Assembly (NCBI RefSeq): GCF_902859765.1
Contig: NZ_CADIJV010000008.1
Location: 62,001-126,000, forward strand
Direction of reading: 5' to 3'
Length of the DNA: 64,000 nt
From: Achromobacter pulmonis
Lineage (GTDB): Bacteria > Pseudomonadota > Gammaproteobacteria > Burkholderiales > Burkholderiaceae_B
This document shows positions 18,885 to 30,626 of the stretch, one piece after another. The stretch's first letter is position 1. Each line of letters opens with the position of its first letter. The notes beneath the pieces are model-generated. The model was not told the DNA's origin, made no database searches, and saw only the letters and a program-made list of their open reading frames with translations. The position numbers and the translations under genes are program-made.

Positions 18885-19778
18885 ATGGACAATTCTTCGG
18901 GAAAAATCAACTACTGGCCGGGCTTCGTGGATGCCTTCTCCAACCTGGTGCTGGCGCTGGTGTTCGTGATCGTTATCCTGGCCATGTCGCTGGGTATGTT
19001 CAGCGGCCTGATGGCCAAGATGGCGATTCAACGCGCCCTGGTCGAGCAACGCCTCAAGGAGTCGCAGGCGACGCCGGCCGCCGCGGCCGGAACGCCCGAC
19101 CCGGCGGACGCGGTCGATCAGGACGACGCGGACGAGGCCGGCCAGGCCGGCGCGGACCCGACGCAGGACCTTGCCGTCACGCAGGACAGCGCCCCCGTGC
19201 CGCGCCACGACACGGCCACCGCCATGGCGCCGCCCGCGGAACCGGACGACGCCTGGACACCGGCGCCAGATGCGACGCATGCGGCCGCCGCGCCGGCCGC
19301 GCCCAAGGCGCCGGACCTGGCGGTCCAGGCCGAACTGCGCAAGGAAAACGACGCCTTGCGGCAGGAACTGGCGGCCCTGCGCCGCAAGCAGGCCACCCCG
19401 TCGCCGTCGCCCGCGGCGGAGGCCGGCTCGAAAATCGACAGCGCCACCGTGCCGCCGGACGCGCCCCGGCCGCAGGACCCGTTCGGGCCGATGATGCCCG
19501 GCGGCGATCCGAAGCTGCAGCGGCACATCGACGCCGACCTGCAGCGCGTGCTCAAGGAGCTCGACGCCCTGCACGACAGCGCCGCCATGATCCACGTGGC
19601 GATCCATGTTCCCAACTACGCGCTGACCGAGAACAAGCGCACCGCATTGTTCTACCTGATCTCAATCAAGGACTATCTGATGAAGAAAAACGTGTCTCCC
19701 GAACGCATCCAGATGCACATGGACCCGGCGCCCGCCGGGCAGAACGACATGACGGTCTCCATGTCCGTCGAGCGCTGA
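18885..19778 (+). CDS. MotB/TolR/SiiA-like single-span membrane protein
   Basis: A 297-residue protein with one N-terminal membrane helix (about residues 16-42, NLVLALVFVIVILAMSLG). An aspartate (D16, in GFVDAFSN) sits at the membrane entry, the position of the proton-carrying Asp of MotB, TolR and Salmonella SiiA. A long Ala/Pro/Asp-rich linker follows, then a short coiled-coil region (LRKENDALRQELAALRRK) and a C-terminal domain (VAIHVPNYAL..RIQMHMDP) that only distantly recalls OmpA-like domains. GAGGAAA precedes the ATG, 10 bp after the adhesin stop. It probably forms an ion channel with the next gene product that affects adhesin release or exposure; this is inferred from the Sii system. 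Confidence 0.75.
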   Translation: MDNSSGKINYWPGFVDAFSNLVLALVFVIVILAMSLGMFSGLMAKMAIQRALVEQRLKESQATPAAAAGTPDPADAVDQDDADEAGQAGADPTQDLAVTQDSAPVPRHDTATAMAPPAEPDDAWTPAPDATHAAAAPAAPKAPDLAVQAELRKENDALRQELAALRRKQATPSPSPAAEAGSKIDSATVPPDAPRPQDPFGPMMPGGDPKLQRHIDADLQRVLKELDALHDSAAMIHVAIHVPNYALTENKRTALFYLISIKDYLMKKNVSPERIQMHMDPAPAGQNDMTVSMSVER

Positions 19779-19787
19779 GGAACTGCC

Positions 19788-21116
19788 ATGACGTTATTTC
19801 GATCCGTGCGCTGGAACGTTCTGAAAGTCGTTTCTCCCCTGATCGCGGCGGCCGCCGCGGTGGTCCTCTGGCCGGGCTTCTTCAAGCTGGCGCTCGGCTC
19901 CGGCCATGCGATCTCCTTCGTGATCCTGGTTGGCCTGGGCGTCGGCTCCGCGCTCATCATCTGGCAAAGCCTGCGCGTCAACTCGCGCTGGGAGGCGCTG
20001 GCCGCCTTCATCGCCGAAGCCAACGTCGAGGGGCGCGATTGGCGCTCGCTGGGCTACGTGCGAACCACCCTGGGCCAGATGATGCTGCGCCAGGAGTCGC
20101 TGGGCCTGAGCCAGGAGGCCATCGAGCGCGATGTGGAAAACCTGCGTATCCGGGTCTACCAGCAGCAGATCCTGCCGGAATTCCTGGTCGGCCTGATGGT
20201 GGCCCTGGGGCTGGTCGGCACCTTCGTCGGCCTGATCTACACACTGGGCGACGTCGGCACGATGCTGTCGCAACTGAACTCCGGCTCCGTCGATGGGGCC
20301 GAGGTCGAGCAGGTGTTCGGCCGGCTGGTGGCCCAGTTGCAGAGCCCGCTCACCGCCATGGGCACCGCCTTCGCGGCCTCGCTGTTCGGCTTGGTGGGAT
20401 CGATCCTGCTGGGCCTGATGATGGTGTTGCTGCGCAACCAGGTCGAGGACTACATGCGCACCGTGCGCAAGTTCATGCTGCAGCGCCTGGATGTGCGCAA
20501 TAACCGGCTCAGCCTGACGGCCTCGGAAAGCGTGAACGAAGACATGCTGGCGCGCCAGGTGCACCACCTGGGCGAACTGGTCGAGCGGCTGGGCGAACGC
20601 CAGGCCGATTCGATCCGCGCGCACGACGCGCTGCGGCAGCAGCTTGCCCAGGCGAGCGAACAGGAAGCGCGCAACCGCGCCCAGCTTGACGCGCGCTTCG
20701 AGCAGATCGGCGACTGGCAGGACGCCACCATCGCGCAGGTCCAGGACGCCAAGGAACGCGCGGCGTCGATGCAGAACACGCTGATGGCCTTGTTCGAGCG
20801 CGGCGACGCCGCCATCCAGGCCATGCAGGTGCTGACGGACTCCTCGGCCACCAGCGTGACCACGCTGCAGCAAACGTCCGGCCTGCTGGCCAACCTGTGC
20901 GAGACGCAGGGTACGCAGCGCGAGGCGCTCGACCGCTGCGTGCAGGGGCTGGCCCAGGCGCCGGCGATCCTGGAGACATTGCAGGCGTGGAACCAGGCCG
21001 TGGATGCGCACCAGGACGCGCGCCTGCAGGCCCTGGAAACCCAGCTGAAGATGATCCGGCTGCTGCTCGAACGCAACCCCGGCATCGCCGCCCGCGAAGT
21101 CGCCGCGACGGCCTGA
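19788..21116 (+). CDS. MotA/TolQ/ExbB/SiiB-like proton-channel protein
   Basis: A 442-residue protein. Two N-terminal membrane helices (near residues 12-30 and 41-60) are followed by the MotA/TolQ/ExbB core: ILPEFLVGLMVALGLVGTFVGLIYTLG and SPLTAMGTAFAASLFGLVGSILLGLMMVLL, the two channel helices with their conserved Gly, Thr and Ala. A C-terminal cytoplasmic part of about 200 residues is predicted coiled coil (HDALRQQLAQASEQEARNR). The ribosome-binding site AGGAA overlaps the upstream stop. It is the natural partner of the MotB-like protein before it and closes the operon, followed at once by a strong terminator. Confidence 0.85.
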   Translation: MTLFRSVRWNVLKVVSPLIAAAAAVVLWPGFFKLALGSGHAISFVILVGLGVGSALIIWQSLRVNSRWEALAAFIAEANVEGRDWRSLGYVRTTLGQMMLRQESLGLSQEAIERDVENLRIRVYQQQILPEFLVGLMVALGLVGTFVGLIYTLGDVGTMLSQLNSGSVDGAEVEQVFGRLVAQLQSPLTAMGTAFAASLFGLVGSILLGLMMVLLRNQVEDYMRTVRKFMLQRLDVRNNRLSLTASESVNEDMLARQVHHLGELVERLGERQADSIRAHDALRQQLAQASEQEARNRAQLDARFEQIGDWQDATIAQVQDAKERAASMQNTLMALFERGDAAIQAMQVLTDSSATSVTTLQQTSGLLANLCETQGTQREALDRCVQGLAQAPAILETLQAWNQAVDAHQDARLQALETQLKMIRLLLERNPGIAAREVAATA

Positions 21117-21133
21117 CGCACTATCGCCCGAAG

Positions 21134-21168
21134 GCGCGGACATGCTTGTCATGTCCGCGCTTTTTTTT
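21134..21168 (+). terminator. Rho-independent terminator of the adhesin operon
   Basis: An 11-bp perfect stem (GCGCGGACATG with CATGTCCGCGC, 21134-21144 and 21150-21160), a 5-base loop and eight T residues. It starts 18 bp after the MotA-like stop codon. Confidence 0.93.
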
Positions 21169-21190
21169 GCGCGAAGCCGCGCATGCAAAG

Positions 21191-21286
21191 AATCCAGACC
21201 CAAAGCAATCCAGACTCAAAGCGTACAGACTTCAACGCGTGCAGACCTCAAAGCGTACGGGCCTCCAGGCGTACAGACGCAAAAAA
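21191..21286. repeat. Six tandem copies of a 16-bp repeat
   Basis: Six consecutive 16-bp units begin at 21191, 21207, 21223, 21239, 21255 and 21271. The common form is close to GTACAGACTCAAAGC with one variable base. The first two units are nearly identical; units 5 and 6 are the most diverged. The unit is not a multiple of 3 and lies between two terminators, so it is non-coding. There are no spacers, so it is not CRISPR. Confidence 0.85.
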
Positions 21287-21315
21287 GCCGGCAGCGCTTG
21301 CGCGATACCGGCTTT
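21281..21315 (-). terminator. Terminator downstream of tRNA-Pro
   Basis: Read on the minus strand: stem AAAGCCGG / CCGGCTTT (21308-21315 and 21284-21291) ending in a run of T (21281-21286). It lies about 50 bp after the tRNA 3' end and overlaps the last 16-bp repeat. Confidence 0.8.
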
Positions 21316-21362
21316 CAGCCAAAGGTGTCGGGAAACACCTTCAAGAATTCGACCACAGATAA

Positions 21363-21440
<78 letters not shown>

Positions 21441-21457
21441 AGTCTGGACATGGGGGG

Positions 21458-21488
21458 TTTATAGCTTGCGCGACCCCACGCCCTACAA
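21458..21488 (-). promoter_or_regulatory. Possible tRNA-Pro promoter
   Basis: On the minus strand a TATAAA -10 (21458-21463) lies about 18 bases before the tRNA 5' end, with TTGTAG (21483-21488) upstream. The spacing is 19, which is long, so the -35 is doubtful. The rest of 21441-21624 holds nothing else I can support. Confidence 0.4.
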
Positions 21489-21624
21489 CTGCTGACTTCG
21501 TTGCGCTCAGTGCAACCAAATCATCTTTCCGCTTCGGCCTGAAGGGTTTGACCTTGAAGGTCTGACCTGCCTGCCTGGTGAACTTCAACGCTGCTGCGAT
21601 ACCGTTTTCAAGCACCGTTTTCAG

Positions 21625-22590
21625 CTAGCGATCTCTATTCACCGCGAAAGCGCAGAATTCTAACAGAGAATTTAGAAAAGGGGAAATGGGATAAGCAGAA
21701 AGCGCTTCGCGCGCCCGATCCGCCTCGGCCACGGCGGCCAGCCGGGCGTGTTCCAGTGCGTCCGTCGCCTGGATGGCGGCGGCCACGGCGGCGAAGTCGG
21801 CGTCGCCCGTCTTGATGGCGTCGCGGATCAATTGCTGCTGCTGCGGCGTGCCCACTTCCATCACGCGGATCAGCGGCAGCGTGGGCTTGCCCTCGCGCAG
21901 GTCGTCGCCCACGTTCTTGCCCAGCGCGGCGGCATCGCCGCTGTAGTCGAGCACGTCGTCCACCAACTGGAAGGCCGTGCCCACATGGCGGCCATAGGCA
22001 GCCGCCGCGGCTTCCTGCTCGGGCGTGGCGCCGGCCAGCACCGCCCCCACCTGGGCGGCGGCCTCGAACAGCTTGGCGGTCTTGTAGCGCACCACCTGCA
22101 GGTAGCGTTCCTGCGAGACATCCGGATCGTGCACGTTCAGCAGCTGCAGCACCTCGCCTTCGGCGATCACGGTGGTGGCCTCGGACAGGATGCTCATGAT
22201 GCGCATCGAGTCGGCCTCGACCATCATCTCGAACGAACGCGAATACAGGTAGTCGCCCACCAGCACGCTGGCGGCGTTGCCGAACACCGCGTTGGCGGTC
22301 TCGCGGCCGCGGCGCAGGTCGGACTCGTCGACCACGTCGTCATGCAGCAGCGTCGCGGTGTGGATGAACTCCACCACGGCGGCCAGCAGTTGGTGATGCG
22401 TCCCTTGATAGCCAAGCGCGCGCGCCACCATCAGCACCATCGCCGGGCGCATGCGCTTGCCGCCCGCGCCAATGATGTAGTCGCCGATCGTACGGATCAG
22501 CACCACATCGGAATTCAGCCGCTCGCGGATAACCGCATCGACGGCCTTCATATCGTCAACTATGGGAGCAATGAGCGCGGGGAGATTCAA
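21625..22590 (-). CDS. ispB: Octaprenyl diphosphate synthase
   Basis: A 321-residue trans-polyprenyl synthase that extends farnesyl diphosphate with isopentenyl diphosphate to make the ubiquinone side chain. Both Asp-rich motifs are present: DDVVDES (first, with preceding HTATLLH) and FQLVDDVLDY (second). GGKRMRP is the conserved substrate-binding segment near residue 44. Length fits IspB (about 320). It is divergent from rplU, the usual arrangement in proteobacteria. Confidence 0.93.
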   Translation of the reverse strand: MNLPALIAPIVDDMKAVDAVIRERLNSDVVLIRTIGDYIIGAGGKRMRPAMVLMVARALGYQGTHHQLLAAVVEFIHTATLLHDDVVDESDLRRGRETANAVFGNAASVLVGDYLYSRSFEMMVEADSMRIMSILSEATTVIAEGEVLQLLNVHDPDVSQERYLQVVRYKTAKLFEAAAQVGAVLAGATPEQEAAAAAYGRHVGTAFQLVDDVLDYSGDAAALGKNVGDDLREGKPTLPLIRVMEVGTPQQQQLIRDAIKTGDADFAAVAAAIQATDALEHARLAAVAEADRAREALSAYPISPFLNSLLEFCAFAVNRDR

Positions 22591-22791
22591 GACGTATCCG
22601 GAGTGTGAAACGAGCCATTCGTGACGGCTCTTACCGCTGGGCCGCCGGCAGGGCGGAGGGATTCGACCAGCGATTATACGGGCTGTCAGGAACGAAAGCC
22701 GGGCGCGGTGGCGCCCGGGACCCGGACACGCCGCCCGGCGGTCCGGCGCGCCCCCCAGGCGACAGCTAAGCCCTTAAACCGCAAGCGCTTT

Positions 22792-22820
22792 TTGACTTTT
22801 CCCCAACCCCGGGCTAATAT
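22792..22820 (+). promoter_or_regulatory. Sigma-70 promoter of rplU-rpmA
   Basis: TTGACT (22792-22797), 17-base spacer, TAATAT (22815-22820). It predicts a transcript starting near 22827 and a leader of about 245 bases before the rplU ATG at 23074. The leader contains several GC-rich potential hairpins and could hold a control element, but I recognise no known ribosomal leader motif. No gene is supported in 22591-23073. Confidence 0.8.
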
Positions 22821-23073
22821 CCCGGATTCGGTCAGTGATGGCCGAATTACGTCGGTGAATTACGCACTACGCGCCTTGCGCAACCGATGTGGCGGCAACC
22901 GCTATGGGCACCCGGGTTCCGGGGCAATTCCCGTAGGGCGCGCCAGCCCACATGCGACGCGGCCCCGAACATCCAGGGCCGTTGTCCGGCAGGTTTCCAA
23001 CGCCAGGCAAGTACCGCCAGCCCCGCAGGGCTGGCAAGCGAATGAACCCATTTACCCATTTAAGGAATACCCC

Positions 23074-23385
23074 ATGTACGCGGTCGTAAAAACCGGTGGC
23101 AAGCAGTACCGTGTTGCCATTGGCGAAAAACTCAAGGTAGAACAGATACCGGCTGACATTGGGCAAGAAATCACCCTGGATCAAGTGCTGTCCGTGGGCG
23201 AAGGCGACCAACTGAAAGTTGGTACGCCCCTCGTCGCCGGCGCCGTGATCAAGGCAACGGTTCTTGCGCAAGGCCGCCACGACAAGGTCAAGATCTTCAA
23301 GATGCGCCGTCGCAAGCACTATCAGAAGCATCAGGGCCACCGTCAGAACTACACCGAAATCCGCATCGAAGCCATCACGGCTTGA
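23074..23385 (+). CDS. rplU: 50S ribosomal protein L21
   Basis: A 103-residue protein, the standard L21 length, starting [14 protein letters not shown]. The C-terminal [23 protein letters not shown] is the conserved rRNA-binding end. AAGGAA lies 7 bases before the ATG. The frame stays open far upstream, but the L21 start is unambiguous by family. It is co-transcribed with rpmA 35 bp downstream. Confidence 0.97.
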   Translation: MYAVVKTGGKQYRVAIGEKLKVEQIPADIGQEITLDQVLSVGEGDQLKVGTPLVAGAVIKATVLAQGRHDKVKIFKMRRRKHYQKHQGHRQNYTEIRIEAITA

Positions 23386-23420
23386 GACGCGACTCGGCAC
23401 CACATTAGCAGGAGCTAAAA

Positions 23421-25086
<1,666 letters not shown>

Positions 25087-25144
25087 GCCATAATCGCAGT
25101 CTCGTTCGATTACGCCTTTTCTCGCGCCGCAGCCCGCCGCCATC

Positions 25145-26281
25145 ATGTCTGCCGAATCACCCGCCGTTTCCGTTGTCGCCAACGCCCAGCGCCTCGTCGC
25201 CAAAGTCGGCTCGTCGCTGGTCACCAATGAAGGCCGCGGCCTGGATCGCGCCGCCGTGGCGCATTGGGCTGCCCAGATCGCCGCGCTGCACAAGCAGGGC
25301 AAGCAGGTGGTGCTGGTATCGAGCGGCGCCATCGCCGAAGGCATGGCCCGCCTGGGCTGGCGCAAGCGCCCGTCGGTCATGCACGAACTGCAGGCCGCCG
25401 CCGCGGTGGGCCAGATGGGCCTGTGCCAGGCCTACGAGGCGGCATTCGCCGAATACGGCCTGCGCACCGCGCAGATCCTGCTGACCCACGAAGACCTGGC
25501 CGACCGCCACCGCTACCTGAACGCGCGCAGCACGCTGTTCGCGCTGCTGCGCCTGGGCGTAGTGCCCATCGTGAACGAAAACGACACCGTGGTCACCGAC
25601 GAGATCCGGCTGGGCGACAACGACACGCTGGGTGCGCTGGTCACCAACCTGATCGAAGCCGACACGCTCATCATCCTGACCGACCAGCGCGGCCTGTACG
25701 ATGCCGACCCGCGTAAGAATCCCGGCGCCAGGTTCATGGCGCACGCCCAGGCCGGCGACCCGGCGCTGGAAGCGATGGCCGGCGGCGCCGGCAGCGGCAT
25801 CGGCACCGGCGGCATGCTGACCAAGGTGCTGGCTGCCAAGCGCGCCGCGCGCAGCGGCGCGCACACCGTCATCGCGTCTGGCCGCGAACGCGACGTACTG
25901 ACGCGCCTGGCGCAGGGCGAATGCATCGGCAGCGAGTTGCAGGCCACCCTGCCGGTGTGGTCGGCGCGCAAGCAATGGCTGGCCGACCACCTGCGCCTGC
26001 GCGGCCGCGTCGTGCTGGACGACGGCGCCGTGCAGGCGCTGCTGCGCGAAGGCAAGAGCCTGCTGCCGATCGGCGTGATCGAGGTGGAAGGCGAATTCGG
26101 CCGCGGCGACGTGGTTGCCTGCGTCGACGGCCAGGGCCGCGAATGCGCGCGCGGCCTGATCAATTATTCATCGGCGGATACCCGCCGCATCCTGCGCCAG
26201 CCGTCTTCGCAAATCGCGCGCATCCTGGGCAGCATGACCGACCCCGAGCTGATGCACCGCGACAACCTGGTCGTGCTCTGA
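25145..26281 (+). CDS. proB: Glutamate 5-kinase
   Basis: A 378-residue enzyme for the first step of proline synthesis, making gamma-glutamyl phosphate from glutamate and ATP. The amino-acid kinase domain is seen in [36 protein letters not shown] and the [10 protein letters not shown] loop. Residues from about 285 form the PUA domain ([25 protein letters not shown]). The obgE-proB order is common in beta-proteobacteria. Confidence 0.95.
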   Translation: MSAESPAVSVVANAQRLVAKVGSSLVTNEGRGLDRAAVAHWAAQIAALHKQGKQVVLVSSGAIAEGMARLGWRKRPSVMHELQAAAAVGQMGLCQAYEAAFAEYGLRTAQILLTHEDLADRHRYLNARSTLFALLRLGVVPIVNENDTVVTDEIRLGDNDTLGALVTNLIEADTLIILTDQRGLYDADPRKNPGARFMAHAQAGDPALEAMAGGAGSGIGTGGMLTKVLAAKRAARSGAHTVIASGRERDVLTRLAQGECIGSELQATLPVWSARKQWLADHLRLRGRVVLDDGAVQALLREGKSLLPIGVIEVEGEFGRGDVVACVDGQGRECARGLINYSSADTRRILRQPSSQIARILGSMTDPELMHRDNLVVL

Positions 26282-26293
26282 CGCAGACCGGCT

Positions 26294-26995
26294 TCAGTCC
26301 GCCCCGGCCGCGTCCAGGCCGGCGCCATCCTGCGGCATCAACATATAGCCCCACCCGCGCACCGCCAGCACCGGCAGGTCGATGTTGAGCCTGCGCGCCT
26401 TGGAGCGCAGGCGCGAGACCAGCACGTCGACGCGCCGCGCGCTGTCCATCGGGTCGCGCATGGCATCGGGGAAGAAGCCTTCGCGCGGCAGGCATTGATG
26501 CGGCGCGTTCAACAGGCTGACGAAAAAGGCGCGCTCGGTGTTGGTGAGAGGCATGCGCTCGCCCGAAGGCCCGGCCAGCATGCGCGCGCGGCCATCCACG
26601 CGCCAGCGCGGCAGGTTGTCGGTGGTGGGATGCTGGCAGCGGATCAGGTTGCGCAGCACGGCATCCCATTCGGGAATGCTGGCCAGCGGCGGCACGCACA
26701 CATGGGCGCCGGCATCCAGCGCTGCGATGCGCGCCTGCGGCGAGTCGTCGAGCGATTGCCAGACCACCGAGCACCCCGGCGCGGTGCGGCGCAGCGCGGC
26801 GATCAGGTCGGGCAGCCCGTCATCCGAGCCGCGCAGCACGACCACATCGGCGGGCTCGTTGCGCAGCCGCGCCAGCACGCCATCCGGCGACCGGCACAAG
26901 CCGACTTCCCACTGGAATTGGCGTAAGGTGTGCACGAATTTATTGCACGCCATTCCACCAAGTTGCACAACCAGGACGTAACCTCTTTCCTGCAT
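26294..26995 (-). CDS. OmpR-type winged-helix regulator with a degenerate receiver
   Basis: A 233-residue protein. The N-terminal half has the size of a receiver domain (GYVLVVQLG, then ADVVVLRGSDDGLPDLIAALR), but the phospho-acceptor Asp position is occupied by Arg in VVVLRG and the acidic pair near the N-terminus is missing. Phosphorylation is therefore unlikely. The C-terminal half is a winged helix (LTNTERAFFVSLLNAPHQCLPRE, SRRLRSKARRL-like helix, RGWGYML). It is divergent from an XRE regulator 79 bp away and may share its control region. Confidence 0.7.
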   Translation of the reverse strand: MQERGYVLVVQLGGMACNKFVHTLRQFQWEVGLCRSPDGVLARLRNEPADVVVLRGSDDGLPDLIAALRRTAPGCSVVWQSLDDSPQARIAALDAGAHVCVPPLASIPEWDAVLRNLIRCQHPTTDNLPRWRVDGRARMLAGPSGERMPLTNTERAFFVSLLNAPHQCLPREGFFPDAMRDPMDSARRVDVLVSRLRSKARRLNIDLPVLAVRGWGYMLMPQDGAGLDAAGAD

Positions 26996-27014
26996 GGGAT
27001 AGCCTTTCTGAAGT

Positions 27015-27032
27015 TATCACTTAAGTAATATT
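27015..27032. promoter_or_regulatory. Imperfect inverted repeat between two divergent regulators
   Basis: TTATCACTT followed directly by AAGTAATAT, a 9+9 inverted repeat with 7 matching pairs centred on ACTTAAGT. It lies in an A/T-rich patch between the winged-helix gene and the XRE gene. It could be an operator for either; no direct proof. Confidence 0.4.
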
Positions 27033-27074
27033 TATATCCACCAAAGTGCCTAAGGCGCAAGCTTCAATCGACGC

Positions 27075-27524
27075 GTGAAAACTTTTTCAGACCGACTGAA
27101 GCACGCCCGTCTTCTGCGTGGCTACACGCAGAAAACGCTCGCGCGCATGGCCCGCCTATCGCAAAGCGCGATCGGCAGCTATGAGAGCGGACTGCGCCAT
27201 TCGAGCCGTTCACTGCGCAAGCTGGCGCAGGTGCTGAAGGTGGAACTCGAATGGCTGGAGACCGGCAAGGGCCCCATGGAATTGCCCATGGAAAGCTACG
27301 ACCTGAGCGATACGCTGCCGGCCACGGGCGTGGCCGAGCCGCCGCCCCGCACGATGACGCGGCGTTCGCGCCCACTGGCGCCATGGCCCTTTCCCAATAT
27401 CTCGCCCGCGCAGTTCGACACGCTCACCGCCGACGACCGGGTGACGCTGGAAGCCCTGGCCCTGACCTTTATTGAATCGGCGCTGGCGCGCCGCGGCATC
27501 AAGCCGCGGGGCCGCAAATCCTGA
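27075..27524 (+). CDS. XRE-family helix-turn-helix regulator
   Basis: A 149-residue protein starting with GTG. Residues 4-62 are a Cro/C1-type HTH (FSDRLKHARLLRGYTQKTLA, then SQSAIGSYESGLRHSS, then LEWLETGKGP). The C-terminal part is Pro-rich and ends in a short helical region. The ribosome-binding site is weak. No phage genes lie around it, so it looks like a chromosomal regulator and not a prophage repressor. Confidence 0.8.
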   Translation: MKTFSDRLKHARLLRGYTQKTLARMARLSQSAIGSYESGLRHSSRSLRKLAQVLKVELEWLETGKGPMELPMESYDLSDTLPATGVAEPPPRTMTRRSRPLAPWPFPNISPAQFDTLTADDRVTLEALALTFIESALARRGIKPRGRKS

Positions 27525-27550
27525 TACCGGCGCGCCCGCGATAGAGATAA

Positions 27551-27576
27551 AAAAAGCCCGGCATGCCGGGCTTTTT
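27551..27576. terminator. Bidirectional terminator between convergent genes
   Basis: A perfect 26-base palindrome: AAAAAGCCCGGC followed by GCCGGGCTTTTT around a central AT. It serves the XRE gene on the plus strand and the SecD-like lipoprotein gene on the minus strand. Confidence 0.92.
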
Positions 27577-27593
27577 GCTGTTGCCTGCGCCGC

Positions 27594-28160
27594 TCAGGGC
27601 TTGGCCGGCGCCGGAGCCGGCGTGGCGCCGGCGGCCGGGGCGCTGTCACCGCGGATCTTGGCGGCGATGTCCGAGGCGGCCTTCGCCGAGGGCACTCCGA
27701 AGGCCAGCACGCCGCGATTGAGCGGCTCGCCGATGCGCGGCGCGGCGATCAGTTCACGATCGATGACCAGCGCCAGCATGTTGCCGACGTTCTTGCTGCT
27801 GATTTCGTTCAGCTTGCGCGCGCCGGCTTCGGAAAAGCGCAGGCCGACGAAGTTGGCGCCCTGGCGATCCACCAGCGCGGCGGCCTCGGTCAGGTCGGCG
27901 CGCGTCAGCACCGGCTGCTGCTGCATGTAGATCTTGCCGTCGGGCAGGCTGACTTCCACCAGGCCGGGGCCAGCCTGGGTCTGGGCCACGTAGAACTCGA
28001 CCACCGACGCGGTGGCCGGCTGTTGGCTGGACGGCTGCTGCTGACCGCTGGCGTCGGGCGTGGCAGCGGCGCCGGACTTGGTCGGGGCGGTCTTGCAACC
28101 CGCGAGCGCAAGGGTCATGACAACCAGGGCGGGCGCCAATTTGCGTAGGGTCAGTTGCAT
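27594..28160 (-). CDS. Lipoprotein with a SecD-like P1 head domain
   Basis: A 188-residue predicted lipoprotein. The signal peptide ends in the lipobox LALAGC (Cys about residue 22). After a Gln/Ala-rich linker comes a domain like the periplasmic head of SecD/SecDF: VEFYVAQTQAGPGLVEV, LTRADLTEAAALVDRQG, FVGLRFSEAGARKLNEISSK, LALVIDRELIAAPRIGEPL. The C-terminus is Ala/Pro-rich. It lacks the SecD membrane part, so it is a stand-alone homologue of unknown function and not the translocase subunit. Confidence 0.75.
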   Translation of the reverse strand: MQLTLRKLAPALVVMTLALAGCKTAPTKSGAAATPDASGQQQPSSQQPATASVVEFYVAQTQAGPGLVEVSLPDGKIYMQQQPVLTRADLTEAAALVDRQGANFVGLRFSEAGARKLNEISSKNVGNMLALVIDRELIAAPRIGEPLNRGVLAFGVPSAKAASDIAAKIRGDSAPAAGATPAPAPAKP

Positions 28161-28270
28161 ACACGTTTCCTTCTTGAGTGGACTGGGGCCGGCGGGCTGA
28201 CCGCAGGCTGACGTGAAAAAGTGTACAGAACCTGTATGGCAGTGTCTCCCCAGACTGATTCCAAATGTAA

Positions 28271-30454
<2,184 letters not shown>

Positions 30455-30526
30455 TCTTCCGAACCGATTGCCCGGACGCCGGGCCGCCGCGCATGGCGGC
30501 GCTCCGGCGAATCGGCGGTAACAGAC

Positions 30527-30558
30527 AAGGCCTGGAGCGACCGCTCCAGGCCTTTTTC
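30527..30558 (+). terminator. Terminator after thiC
   Basis: Stem GGCCTGGAGCG / CGCTCCAGGCC (30529-30539 and 30542-30552), extended by AA/TT, then a T-rich tail. Confidence 0.9.
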
Positions 30559-30626
30559 CTTATCTGCTTTTTTTTTTGCAGAGTTAGTCCGATCTTGTAT
30601 CGCGGGCTTGGGGGGCGGGACGCGGC

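Noticed and set aside
21191-21286. CRISPR array
   Set aside because: The 16-bp units are directly adjacent with no spacers, and no cas genes are nearby.
27075-27524. XRE regulator as a prophage repressor
   Set aside because: No phage structural, lysis or integration genes are within the window around it.
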